Shown here: piece after piece, positions 11,405 to 22,552 of the stretch
Position numbering within the stretch: position 1 is the stretch's first letter
How the letters are laid out: the number at the start of each line of letters is the position of its first letter
The notes under the pieces: model-generated
Database searches by the model: none
Seen by the model: the letters and a program-made list of their open reading frames with translations, nothing else
Told to the model about the DNA's origin: nothing
Translations under genes and position numbers: made by a program
DNA from: Mytilus galloprovincialis
Lineage: Eukaryota > Mollusca > Bivalvia > Mytilida > Mytilidae
Direction of reading: 5' to 3'
Length of the DNA: 64,000 bases
Assembly (NCBI RefSeq): GCF_965363235.1
Contig: NC_134844.1
Span: 95,070,664-95,134,663, forward strand

Positions 11405-11652
11405 ACACGATTGACGAACGCACGATACACGGTTAAGAATGAATGATTGATGAACGCACGATACACGCACGATACACGGTTAAGAATGAATGTTTGATGA
11501 GCGGACGATACACGCACGATACACGATTAAGAATACACGATGCACGCACGTTACACGGAAAATACACGGAACGATGAATGATGAACGCACGATTGGTACA
11601 CGCACGATACACGCACGATGCACGCACGCAACACGCACGATACACGATGAAC
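11405..11652 (+). repeat. Second ACGCACGATACACG minisatellite block
   Basis: The block is made of 'GAACGCACGATACACG' units with the higher-order variant 'GATACACGGTTAAGAATGAA' occurring twice. It has the same base unit and strand as 2545-2762. Predicted minus-strand peptides are repeat artefacts. Confidence 0.85.
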
Positions 11653-11946
11653 GCACGGAATAATGGTCAGTTTGAATTTTAGAAGGTCTGCAACAGCCAT
11701 ACATTTATTTCATGCTTATTCATTACCATATACAGAGCATTATTTCATGCATATGCAGTATATTATACAGAGGAGAACTACTCAGTTTACACTTGCGATA
11801 CAAAGAAATACAAGTTGCTCAATAATGACTATGGATAACGAGCCACACACATATTTATGTTTTCTCTCTTTAAACATTATACAATCAACTCTTTGACTGT
11901 CCAAGAACTGGAAGAACTACGTTATTACAAATTTAACTATGATGTG
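11653..11946 (+). repeat. Degenerate CATACATATATTTC-type repeat and flank
   Basis: 'CAGCCATACATTTATTTCATG' and 'AGAGGAGAACTACTC' are relatives of the 1981-2524 unit, here in one and a half degenerate copies. They are joined to the minisatellite by 'GGTCAGTTTGAATTTTAGA', the reverse complement of the junction at the first locus. No gene is seen. Confidence 0.6.
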
Positions 11947-12095
11947 TCAATTAGTTTCCGACTGGAACTGGTGTAGAGATGAATAACTTGGCGGTGGTGT
12001 AGATTGCTTAACCGAATGTTGATTATTAGAACCATAGTCCTGACATGTTTGCATGTTGTGTAAAGTAGATAAATGCGTTGTGTATAGATCGTGTT

Positions 12096-13241
12096 CAGTC
12101 GGAAAGCTGACCCCGGTTTGGCCCCATTTCTTAAAGCAACAATGGACGTCATGTGATTACCATATATGGGCATTTTTTTTACCAAAGAAAGTGAAGCCCG
12201 TTTTTTTGGAATTTGTAGTTTTTTGCATGAATTAAAACTAATTTCCTTTTAAGTGAACATTTTTGAGTATATAAGAAATAAATTACTCAACTCAATTATG
12301 GATTAAACTAATTTTTTTTTTAAATGTGTCTTCAAAGTCAAGGTGTTGACGAAAAAAATTGGTCACAGAAAATTAAAATCGTAATTTTCTTTCTTAACTT
12401 CTCGGGAAGCTATGTTGAATTTAAATTATGTTATGTAACATAACTTGTACTATGATATGTCAAATTTGTTCCACTTGATACGCTAAGATACGCAAATGTG
12501 CCACTTCGATGTGTCGATGTTTCTGACGAAGCGGGGCCGACGGTAATTCACGAGTTACGTCCCTTTGTTTGACACTATCATAAACAAACTATTGTTATAT
12601 CAAGCACCATATGCTGTTATTTACATGTGGATATTATTAAAATAATCTTATTAAATATATTTTGATACTGAAAACATGTGCAAAAACATTAGAGAAACAC
12701 ATTTTATCACTTTTCAGAACTGGAAACTTCCAATAAATAGCATATTTCTGATTTTTTCCTGGAGCTTATTTTTTGCGGCCATTAAGCTCAAACAACATCC
12801 GGGGAATATAAAGATATTCAAAAAACAATGAATGGGTTTTGTGTCAGTCATCTAAAGCAGTTAGGGTTGTGCAAAGACAGTATAAGATTTCCTTACCTTG
12901 TTTTAGTTAAGTCAATCAGTTTTTTGGCGACAAGTTGAAAACAATTCTTCTCTTTCAAGTATAGCATTTCATTTAATGGCAGCTGAGGGTAAAACAATCA
13001 TTTTTTTTTCTCAGGGTCAAAAACAAATTATTTTTCATCCAAAAATTGGAAACAAACTTTTTTTCGCAAAAAAATCAATAGGCAATTTAAAAACAGACAA
13101 AAGAAAAAATTCCAAATCGGCGCCAAATTATTTTTTCCGCAAAATTAGCGCAATTTCAGAATGGCGGGTTTTAATATCAGTCCCATTGTTGTCTTAAGAA
13201 GTAGCAACAACGGTCGTTTCTAAGGGCTTGCTTTCCGACTG
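12096..13241. mobile_element. hAT-like non-autonomous element inserted in the LTR
   Basis: The ends are 'CAGTCGGAAAGC' at 12096-12107 and its exact reverse complement 'GCTTTCCGACTG' at 13230-13241. The flanking octamers 'ATCGTGTT' and 'AGTGTGTT' agree at six of eight positions. Removing the element joins the two pieces of the LTR as found intact at 40 kb. The 1146-bp interior has no convincing ORF. A CAG terminus with an ~8-bp duplication is typical of hAT elements. Confidence 0.75.
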
Positions 13242-13261
13242 AGTGTGTTTATCACGTCTAG

Positions 13262-13581
13262 TGATAATATATGAACTGTGTAATTGATGGCTCAACTTAT
13301 AATGTTATATATATCATAACATATTTTTTGTAAGCATAATATTCTAATTGATGATAATTTTAAAGAGGAGGCATGCTGTCAAAAATAGTATTATAATTAA
13401 TACTAATAATCTATGTTTTTGTTTTTCTTTCAATGCTACATGTTTGTAGTGTTTAATGACTATCGTTTTGTATTTAATATGCCACTGTCTGTTGGTTTGT
13501 TTTTGTCATATATTTTAGTAACAATCCTATTGTTTGGATTTTATACTAATAAAATTCTTATTCTTATTCTTATTCTTATTT
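13262..13581 (+). mobile_element. LINE 3' tail inserted in the same LTR
   Basis: The insert ends with 'ACTAATAAAATTC' and four repeats of 'TTATTC', as do LINEs that end in a short microsatellite. The hexamer 'GTCTAG' flanks it at 13256-13261 and 13582-13587, and the uninterrupted 40-kb LTR has a single 'GTCTAG'. It is a 320-bp 5'-truncated copy that carries essentially only 3' UTR. Confidence 0.7.
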
Positions 13582-13839
13582 GTCTAGCCATTGTTATATA
13601 AGTAACGTCATAATTACATAAGTCAGGTAGCAATGTTAACATGTATATATTCGCACTAAATTCCCGACATTCTCGGGGCCGGCAAAAGTTAAAATATAGA
13701 ATTATTTATGGAAAGCCACATGGGACCCCCCGACTCCGTGCATGTTTTCTATAGTACTTTCACGGCCATGTAAGATTATCGAACCCGGGAATGTTTTTTT
13801 CCGATTCCGCGAATGTTTTGGACCGACTCCGTGAAAGTT

Positions 13840-14175
13840 AGGAGATAACTGTATTGTATTTTAAGCTCCGACGGCATCAATTGGGGATTTGATGGTCGCA
13901 AATTAAGTTTACTGGCGACGCGTTAGCGGAGACAGTAAACGGGTATTTGCGACCATCAAATCCCAAATTGATGCCGTCGGAGCTTAAAATACAATATTGT
14001 TATCTCCATTCTAATGAAACTGACAGAATACAACGTTAAAACATGTATTTAAAATTTGTCATATGCCGTCTGCGCTTGCGCGTACGTCCCATTGCATCAA
14101 TTGTCAATTGATGCCATGTAAGAAAGTGACGTTATCCAATCAAAATGAACGTTACAAAGGTTGTTGCATTAGAAT
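13840..14175. mobile_element. Hairpin MITE inserted in the left TIR
   Basis: In the second TIR copy (about 19394) the string 'CCGTGAAAGTTTTGGACCG' is continuous, while here ~336 bases interrupt it. The insert starts with a near-perfect inverted repeat at 13841-14007: arms of ~74 bases ('GGAGATAACTGTATTGTATT' ... 'ATATTGTTATCTCC') around a short loop at about 13916-13933. A second short inverted pair, 'ATTCTAATG' (14008) and 'CATTAGAAT' (14167), spans the rest. There is no coding capacity. Confidence 0.75.
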
Positions 14176-15116
14176 TTTGGACTGATGCCGTGAAAGTTCC
14201 TGACCGACTCCGTGAATGATATAGCTCGACTTATTTAACAAACTCTTCAAACGCAATGCCAGTTGACATACTCGGCCGTGCAAGATAGATGTCGACTTTG
14301 ATAACTTTATTTCAATTACATAACATAGCACATTCGCGGCCGTGTAAAAGATTGATGCCGACACTGTAGTAATTAATGTGAAACGTTAGTAATTAGTGAT
14401 GGTCGCGGCCGTGTAATACAATTTATTGCCGACTGTGTCCATTTCATATATATCATTAGCGATCTCCATGGAATCATTAAAACCATTATAATTATATATT
14501 GCATAATTATTTTGAATTATGCAGGTTTCTTCCCCCAACTAATTCGCTACTTGTCATTGTATTAATATGTATTTGACAATTTTATTCTTACCTCTTATAG
14601 TTTTTAATATTTGATCTAAAATCTAAAATAATTTAGAAGGGAATTTTGTTGGGGGGAGGTTTTTTTTCTTTGTTTATGTAAACGGTATAAAACGAAAATA
14701 TATTCAGATTTTGTTATATTACTATATTGACAGTACCGCCCCTAATTTTGATAACTTGCTCCACATGAATACAATATATTAGATGTTCTTTTTTTTAGTA
14801 CGGATTATCTTTTTTTTTTTTGCTGTTTTATAATCATGCATAGAGTTAGTAGCAGAACCAGGAGACCAAGTTTAGCAATTGTTATAGTTTCACGAAAAGA
14901 ACTGTCTATCAATTTTATTTTGAGGATACAAATATCATATATAGATATTCATTATTCCTACTAGAAAATATAACTATTTCAAAGGTTTTAAAAGTATGTT
15001 CCTGTTGATTTATCCTGTAAATGGTTTTACTCATTAATACTATCTCATAAAAATTAAGAAAAGTCACCAAGAAATAAATTGTTCAGTATCAATAGAATAT
15101 TTTTTCACATGTAAAG

Positions 15117-15341
15117 ATGTCTGATAATATATCGTTCGAGAAATACGAGTCTGATAGTGGAAAACTTGTCATCGTTGTCGAAGAACATAAATTTCGTCAG
15201 GCATTTGTTAGAGAAATTAGATGGAGATATTCGAGTTGTGCTAGGCTTTTAGATTATTTACATGAAAATAATACTCAGAAACTAGAAAGACAGATTTTGA
15301 GAAAAGCATGCAAACGAAAAAGCAACTGGTGTGCTATCTGA
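15117..15341 (+). pseudogene. FLYWCH/MULE-like N-terminal remnant, copy 1
   Basis: A 74-codon frame starts at an ATG. 'GKLVIVVEEHKFRQAF' followed by 'REIRWRYSSCARL' resembles a FLYWCH-type zinc-finger strand pattern (hydrophobic 'KLV', then 'W-R-x-S-x-C'), and 'KLERQILRKACKRK' resembles the linker that follows it in Mutator-like transposases. After this the similar sequence continues in another frame ('ATGVLSEQPPTTIN' near 15315-15360), so a frameshift or lost splice site is likely. Copy 2 near 20367 is cut by an extra stop. The FLYWCH assignment is from pattern memory. If right, the surrounding long-TIR element is MULE-derived. Confidence 0.45.
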
Positions 15342-15634
15342 GCAACCTCCTACAACAATTAATATTTGAAATATTAACCCTCTTCTTTCAACTATAATAC
15401 ATAAAAACAGAGAAAGAAGGAAACTTCATCCAGTTCAACAGAAAAATCAATCCGAATTTCACAAATTCTTGATGATATTTGGTGTTGCAACAAACAAAGA
15501 TGATTCAGCATATTTTATGTATTAAAATGACTTTAAAATAACTCTGCCAGGCTTTGGTCCTAAGCATGGATGAAGGAAGAGAGAAGTCAATTATTTAGTT
15601 GATATATATAAGTAAAAATAAATAAATTCATAAA

Positions 15635-15775
15635 ATTGGCGCAATTGGATGTTGTTGTTTTTTTGGCGCAAATGATACCTATAATTTTAAAATTGGAGTG
15701 GTGCAAAAGTAGCATTGGCGCAAATACGTTGTGGCGCAAATGAGTTCATTTTTGGCGCAAAAAAGATATCGCCCA
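15635..15775 (+). repeat. Cluster of TTGGCGCAAA motifs, copy 1
   Basis: Five 'GGCGCAA' motifs and one 'GGTGCAA' variant occur in about 140 bases, several as 'TTTGGCGCAAA'-like sequences. The same cluster is present in the duplicated body at about 20902-21030. The core resembles the E2F consensus TTTSSCGC, but binding is not shown by the sequence. Confidence 0.6.
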
Positions 15776-16069
15776 TTAATAAAACCCATATTTTAATTGA
15801 TATTTAAATTTGGAAGTATATTATTCCATTGTTTAGAGTTTGATAAAGCTAGAATTAACTATTTTATATTATTCTTGACACACAGATTTAGTTATGAGAA
15901 AAATTAATGCATAGTAAATTTAACAAATCGGTTCTAGTAAATAAGAAAACATTATGTAACATTGCTACATAAGTATGAGTTATGACAATTTCCGCTAGAT
16001 TTGTTTATAAAAACTCAATTATTTAAAAAAAACATGTTAAAAAAGGTTACAGAGTAAATGAATTTATGT

Positions 16070-16275
16070 CTGAAGAACGTATACATTCTGTATGTGCCTG
16101 TCCCAAGTCAGGAGCCTGTTCTTCAGTGGTTGTCATTTGTTGCTGTGTTACATATTTAATTTTCGTTAATTATTTTGTACATAAAATATTAGCCTGCCGT
16201 TAGTTTTCTCGTTTGAATTGTTTTACATTTGTCATTTCTGGGCCTTTTATAGCTGACTATGCGGTATGGGCTTAT
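16070..16275 (+). repeat. Dispersed repeat (CCTGTCCCAAGTCAGGAGCC family), copy 1
   Basis: 'GTGCCTGTCCCAAGTCAGGA' is followed by 'GTTCTTCAGTGGTTGTC', 'TTTTCTCGTTTGAATTG' and 'GGCCTTTTATAGCTGACTAT'. It is a diverged relative of the 17190-17520 repeat, and its duplicate is at about 21360-21570. Confidence 0.65.
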
Positions 16276-17189
16276 ATTTATAAACATGATTTGCTTAAGC
16301 TTGATTCGAGTGTGAGGAGCCGTTATCCAGCTTGCTTTCGTCAAGCGTAAAACTGTCTTAGGAAGGGGGAAAAGACCAGTAATAATTCTTATATGATTTG
16401 CATATTAGGAAATACGTTAATATGATTGTCGAGAGGGCTTCCGATAGTGGATCTTGACGTTTTTTATTTAAGAAATAATTCATGGAAGCCATAGATTTGT
16501 TGGAAACTTACACGCGGCCTGGGCCGTGATATTTGAACTTTATCCTGATCTCACTCCCAAAAAAGGTTCACATTGTGGTTCGCGGTTGAGATTTTACGGT
16601 ATCAATGTGTCGAAAACCTGATAATCGAGTATACATATATAGCTGGTACAGTAAATAAAGAGGGCGAATAAACCCTGACAATGAGCGAAAAGTAGCACCG
16701 GACGCTTCACGTGTTGACCAGAATCTTGTTACCCACCAGGAGCACATGAGAACATCCCCTACTTCAAGAGGTGAATTTATATGTCTTTATGCTTTTATGT
16801 AGTGTCTTAATACTGTTGTTATTCTTTTTGACTATATCGGATTTTAGCATAGCGTTAAAAAAACCTCTTACGAGCCTGTGTCGCTCACCTTATGGGCATA
16901 TCAAACAAAGGATATATACTCTCCAACCTTTTAGATGAGAAAAGACTTCATGACCAAAATCTCTATTTTGTTTATCTTGTATTACTGATCTTTGAGTCTG
17001 TTTAGTTTCTTTGACTTTATTAATATTGATATTTTTATTAACTTTGTATTTACATTGTATAATAGATCAAATTTATTCCTTCAGTGTATGTTCATTGTAT
17101 TACTACGTTTTTTGATTGAGTTAAGCCATTCCAATTGATATTTTATAGTGTGTCTTTCTATGTTGTGATGTTACATTATTGTTTCAGAT

Positions 17190-17522
17190 AAAGGAGAAGG
17201 TTTGTTACCATTAAAAAATTTAATACCGCTGAAATTGTTTGTACCTGTCCTAAGTCAGGAATCTGATGTTCAGTAGTTATCGTTTGTTGATGTGGTTCAT
17301 ATAGTGTTTCTCGTTTCTCGTTTTTTATATAGATTAGACCGTTGGTTTTCTCATTTGAACGATTTTACACTAGTAATTTTTGGGGCCCTTTATAGCTTGC
17401 TGTTCGGTGTGAGCCAAGGCTCCCTGTTGAAGACCGTACATTGAACTATAATGGTTTACTTTATAAATTGTGACTTCGATGGAGAGTTGTCTCATTGGCA
17501 CTCATACCACATCTTCCATAAA
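17190..17522 (-). repeat. ~330-bp dispersed repeat joined to GATGTGGTATGAG family, copy 1
   Basis: The segment goes from 'GGAGAAGGTTTGTTACCATT' and 'CCTGTCCTAAGTCAGGAATC' through 'GGGGCCCTTTATAGCTTGC' to 'GAGTTGTCTCATTGGCACTC' and 'ATACCACATCTTCC'. Its right half is the reverse complement of the 2230-2352 repeat, so the full family member is this longer unit. Further copies are at 23090-23405 and 26352-26675; a diverged fragment is at 60895-60960. Confidence 0.75.
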
Positions 17523-17691
17523 TCTAATAACAGAAAATTCCAGACATTTTTATACTCGCCAAATATACTACTTTGTTAGTAGTTATTGTTAGACAAATTC
17601 ATACTCTTGAAACTGTCCCATGCATATGACATTATAGGTGTTGTCTTGGAAACATCTAACATGTAATTGGTCATTTGTATTCATGTGATTG

Positions 17692-18661
17692 CTGAAGCCT
17701 CGACCTTACCGGATAGCTCGAACGGACGCCTAACGGAAAACTTTTTTCAATCCGTTCATGTCCGTTAGACGTCCGTTCGTATCCGTTAGACGTCCGTCAA
17801 TATCCGTTGCATGTCCGTTTTAGCGTACGTTTTATCCGTCGACATCCGTTCTGTCCGGTAGAAAATTTTGAGCATGTTCAAAACTTTGAATAGACGTCCA
17901 ACGGATAAAATGTCCGTTGAACGTCGGTTAGGCGTCCGTTTTGTACGGTACTCGTCCGTTTCGTTTCCGTTTTTGTATCCGTTACGTGTCCGTTGTACAT
18001 CCGTTGGAGGTCAGGAAGATTAATTCACCAACGGACTTCTACCGGACGTTTAACGGATAAAACGGATGTTGAACGAATGAGAAACGGACTTCTACCGGAC
18101 GTATAACGGATAAAACGGATGATGAACGGATCTGAAACGGATAAATGCCAATTGAAAATTTCGCGTCAGAAATGCCAATTATTGGTGTGTCATATTTCTG
18201 AAGGTTCGTGAATTCTTCTTATTCATAATCGATCTTAGAGTAAAGGCACGTCTTCACAATCAAGCAGGTCTTATTCAGGCCAGACACTGCTCTTTGGCGG
18301 CATTTTGAAGAACAAACCAAAATCAGTTACACAGAAACATTTTGAATATTGATGCGATTTACATGCATTCTTATTGTCGTCTTTAATTTTCGTATATATT
18401 GTTCATCCGTTTTATCCGATACGCTTCCGTTAGGTGTCCGTTTTATGCGGTACTCGTCCGTTGGGTGTACGTTCTACATCCGTTCTGTCCGGTACGTTAC
18501 CGTTTCTCGTACGTTGCATATCCGGTGTGTGTCCGTTATGCATTCGTTGCACGTCCGTTTTATTCGGTCAATACATCAACGAACTCCCAACGGACAACTT
18601 TTATTTTCATCCGTTAGGCGTCCGTTCATGCTATCCGGTAAGGTGTGACCGAGGCTTCAAG
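17692..18661. mobile_element. Foldback element made of TCCGTT subrepeats
   Basis: The ends are 'CTGAAGCCTCGACCTTACCG' on the left and 'CGGTAAGGTGTGACCGAGGC' plus 'TTCAAG' on the right, an imperfect inverted pair. Inward the arms are arrays of an 11-12 base unit, 'TCCGTT' plus 5-6 variable bases ('GTCCGTTAGACG', 'ATCCGTTGCATG'), in both orientations. The centre (about 18150-18400) is unique. The second body copy has the empty site, 'GATTGCTGAGGAAACATATG' at about 23587, so the ~965-bp unit is a clean insertion. No ORF in it looks real. Confidence 0.8.
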
Positions 18662-20366
18662 CGAACATATGATATTTAAGTTTTTTCCCACATCACAATT
18701 CATTAAGTTGATATCTACACGTGTGTGATATTACCAGGACGAGCCATTCAAGCATTTTAAGGCATTATATTTTCCACCCTTATCACAATTTAAAGCATGA
18801 TATCAATAATATCCGTATGAGGGTGTGGATACGGTTTACAAAATAGAGAATAATATGCAAATAATATAGAAATGAGAACAATTGGCGCCAGATACAAAAT
18901 AAATGAGAATAGTGGAGTGCTAGAAAATAAAACGAATAATGGGGAGGGGGGGGGGGGGGGTAAATCTTGAAGAATAGTAAAGGATAGAGAAAAAAAAGTC
19001 CTAAAAATTAAAGAAAACAAGTAAATCAAGTATGAAGACTCTAATCCAAACACTCATGTTCACTTCATTTAAATTTTGTTTTATCATTTCAAGAAGAACT
19101 ATTTAGATCACTAATGTAGTTTATAAAATAACCAGAGCCGGCTGCATTCTTGCAATGTTCAATTTTGGCATGTATCGTTACGTACTTGAATGAATTGAAT
19201 GTTAAAAATCCATTCAGACATTATAACGGAAAGGAGTTTACAAAATATTTCAATAAGTCGGTTCTATGGAAAGCCACATGGGACCCCCGACTCCGTGCAT
19301 GTTTTATATAGTACTTTCACGGCCGTGTAAGATTACCGAACCCGTGAATGTTTTTTCCGATTCCGCGAATTTTTTGGACCGACTCCGTGAAAGTTTTGGA
19401 CCGATTCCGTGAAAGTTCCTGACCGACTCCGCGAATGATATAGCCCGACTTATTTAACAAACTCTTTAAACGCAATGCCAGTTGACATACTCGGCCGTGC
19501 AAGATAGATGCCGACATTTCAATTACATAGCACATTCGCGGCCGTGTAAGATTGATGCCGACTTTGATAACTTTATTTAATTACATAGCACATTCGCGGC
19601 CGTGTAAGATTGATGCCGACTCTGTAGTAATTAATTTGATTAAAACGTTAGTAATTAGTGATGGTCGCGGCCGTGTAATACAATTTATTGCCGACTGTGT
19701 CCATTTCATACATATCATTAGCGATCTCCATGGAATCATTAAAACCATTATAATTATATAATGCATAATTATTTTGTATTATTCGCTACTTGTCATTGTA
19801 TTAATATGTATTTGACAATTTTATTCTTACCTCTTATAGTTTTTTAATATTTGATCTAAAATCTAAAATAATTAAGAAGGGAATTTTGTTGGGGGGGGGG
19901 GGGGGGGGGGGGGGGGGTTCTTTGTTTATGTAAACGGTATAAAACGAGAATATATGCGGATTTTTTTAGGTTACTATATTGACAGTACCGCCCCTAATTT
20001 TGATAACTTGCTCCACATGAATACAATATATTAGATGTTCTTTTTTGTGTGCGGATTATCTTTTTTCTTTTGCTGTTTTATAATGCATGCATACAATTAG
20101 TAGCAGAACCAGGAGACAAGTTAAGCAATTGTTATAGTTTCACGAAAAGAACTGTCTATCATTTTTTCTTTTGAGGATACAAATATCATATATAGATATT
20201 CATTATTCCTACTAGAAAATATAACTATTTCAAAGGTTTTAAAAGTATGTTCCTGTTGATTTATCCTGTAAATGGTTTTACTCATTAATACTATCTCATA
20301 AAAATTAAGAAAAGTCACCAAGAAATAACTTGTTCAGTATCAATAGAATATTTTTTCACATGTAAA

Positions 20367-20476
20367 GATGTCTGATAATATATCGTTCGAGAAATACGAA
20401 TCTGATAGAGGAAAACTTGTCATCGTTGTCGAAGAACATAAATTTCGTCAGGCATTTGTTAGAAAAATTAGATAGA
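20367..20476 (+). pseudogene. FLYWCH/MULE-like remnant, copy 2 (nonsense)
   Basis: It is the same as the start of the 15117 frame ('MSDNISFEKYESD'), but a TAG follows 'FVRKIR', and a small insertion ('ACACAG') disturbs the next part. Downstream the 'ERQILRKACKRK' segment and 'SEQPPTIIN' are still recognisable in shifted frames to about 20640. It is non-functional as it stands. Confidence 0.45.
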
Positions 20477-21868
20477 GATACACAGATATTCGAGTTGTTC
20501 TAGGCTTTTAGATTATTTACATGAAACTAATACTCAGAAACTAGAAAGACAGATTTTGAGAAAAGCATGCAAACGAAAAAGCAACTGGTATGTTATCTGA
20601 GCAACCTCCTACAATAATTAATATTTGAAATATGTTTAACCTCCTTCTTTCAACTATACATAAAACAGAGAAAGAAGGAAACTTCATCCAGTTCAACAAA
20701 AAAATCAATCCGAATTTCACAAATTCTTGATGATATTTGGTGTTGCAACAAACAAAGATGATTCAGCATATTTTATGTATTAAAATGACTTTAAAATAAC
20801 TCTGCCAGGCGGTAAATTGATGGTCCTATGCATGGGTGAAGGAGGAGAGAAGTCAATTATTTAGTTGATATATATAAGTAAAAATAAATAAATTCATAAA
20901 ATTGGCGCAATTAGATGTTGTTTTTTTGGCGCAAATGATACCTATAATTTTTAAATTGGAGTGGCGCAAAAGTAGCATTGGCGTAAATAAGTTGTGGCGC
21001 AAATGAGTTCATTTTAGGCGCAAAAAAAATATCGCCCATCAATAAAACCCATATTATAATTGATATTTAAATGTGGAAGTATATTATTCCATTGTTTAGA
21101 GTTTGATAAAGCTAGAATTAACTATTTTATGTTATTCTTGATTCACAGATTCAGCTACGAGAAAGTGCATAATAAATTTAACAAATCGGTTCTAGTAAAT
21201 AAGAAAACATTATGTAACATTGCTACATAAGTGTTATAAAATAGGAAATATAACATAAGTATGAGTTATGACAATTTCCGCTAGATTTGTTTATAAAAAC
21301 TCAATTATTTAAAAAAAAAAAACATGTTAAAAAAGGTTACAGAGTAAATGAATTTATGTCTGAAGATGGAACATATACATTCTGTATGTGCCTGCATGTC
21401 CCAAGTCGGGAGCCTGTTCTTCAGTGGTTGTCATTTGTTGCTGTGTTACATATTTAATTTTCGTAAATTATTTTGTACATAAATTAGCCTACCGTTAGTT
21501 TTCTCGTTTGAATTGTTTTACATTTGTCATTTTTTGGGCCTTTTATAGCTGACTATGCGGTATGGGCTTATATTTATAAACTTGACTTGCTAAAGCTTGA
21601 TTCGAGTGTGAGGAGCCGTTATCCAGCTTGCTTTCGTCAAGCGTAAAACTGTCTTAGGAAGGGGGAAAAGACCAGTAATAATTCTTATATGATTTGCACA
21701 TTAGGAAATACGTTAATATGATTGGTCGAGAGGGCTTCCGATAGTTGATACGACGTTTTTTATTTAAGAAAATATAAATTAAATATATATTCGAACTTTA
21801 TCCTGATCTCACTCCCAAAAAAGGTTCACATTGTGGTTCGCGGTATACATATATCGCTCGTACAGTAA

Positions 21869-22552
21869 AAAAATGTGTAAGGCTTTCGCGGAACCCAGTG
21901 TCTCGCCTACTTTTGCTGTTAATCACACACTCATCAAAAATGATGAAAAAAATCAATAAAATTATTCCTCTCGATACTATCTTTTGATTGTCAGAAGCTT
22001 CTGTCCAAGTTTGGTAAAAATCCAGGCTAGTTTAAGAATCTTAAAAATGTTTTAAATACTTTAACTGCAGACTGTATGTAATGTTAACTGGAAGGAAAAC
22101 TAAGTCCATTTATAAGTAAAATACGGGAAAATGGAATTTTATTTTTACAAAATTTACTTCTGGATACTATCTCCTGATCATAAACAAGCTTCTGACCAAG
22201 TTTTGTACATTTCCAGGATAGTTTAAGAAAGTTATTAAAATTTTTAAAACTTTAACCACAGAGTGAATGTAATGTTTCCTTGCAGAAAAAACTAAGTCCA
22301 TTTATAAGTAAAATACGGAAAAAATGGAATTTTATTTTTACAAAATTTACTTCTGGATACTATCTTATGAACATAAACAAGCTTCTGTCCAAGTTTCGTA
22401 CAATTCAAGGATAGTTTAAGAAAGTTATTAAAATTTCAAAAACTTTAACCACAGAGTGAATATTTGTGGACGCCGCCGACGACGCCGACGCCGACGGAAT
22501 GTAGGATCGCTATGTCTCGCTTTTTCGACTAAAGTCGAAGGCTCGACAAAAA
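21869..22552 (+). mobile_element. 683-bp dispersed element with empty site in copy 1
   Basis: Copy 1 reads 'GTACAGTAAATAAAGAGGGC' (about 16648), whereas here the sequence between 'GTACAGTAAA' and 'AGAGAGCGAATAAACC' is filled. The insert starts near 'TGTGTAAGGCTTTCGCGGAA'. It has three subrepeats of 'GATACTATC...AGCTTCTG(T/A)CCAAGTTT' (about 21975, 22158, 22356), then 'GACGCCGACGCCGACGGAAT', and ends with the 'CGACTAAAGTCG' hairpin and 'GGCTCGACAAAAA'. A partial copy is at 8275-8530. The A-rich 3' end fits a retroposon, but no duplication is clear. Confidence 0.7.

Larger units (their letters stand above)
12054..13669 (-). repeat. BEL-type LTR-like segment, interrupted twice
   Basis: Bases 12054-12095, 13242-13261 and 13582-13669 align in order with 40009-40147, the segment next to the start of the BEL/Pao gag. 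Shared strings include 'GTAAAGTAGATAAA', 'GTTGTGTATAGATCGTGTT' and 'AACGTCATAATTACATAAGT'. Read on the minus strand it begins 'TGTCGGGAATTTAG' and ends 'TACACAACA', the TG...CA form of an LTR. Without insertions it would be only ~150 bp. No BEL coding sequence adjoins it here, so it would be a solo LTR or a fragment. Confidence 0.65.

Noticed and set aside
18349..18679. Three overlapping ~80-100 codon frames
   Set aside because: All read through the TCCGTT array of the foldback element, open in all three frames.
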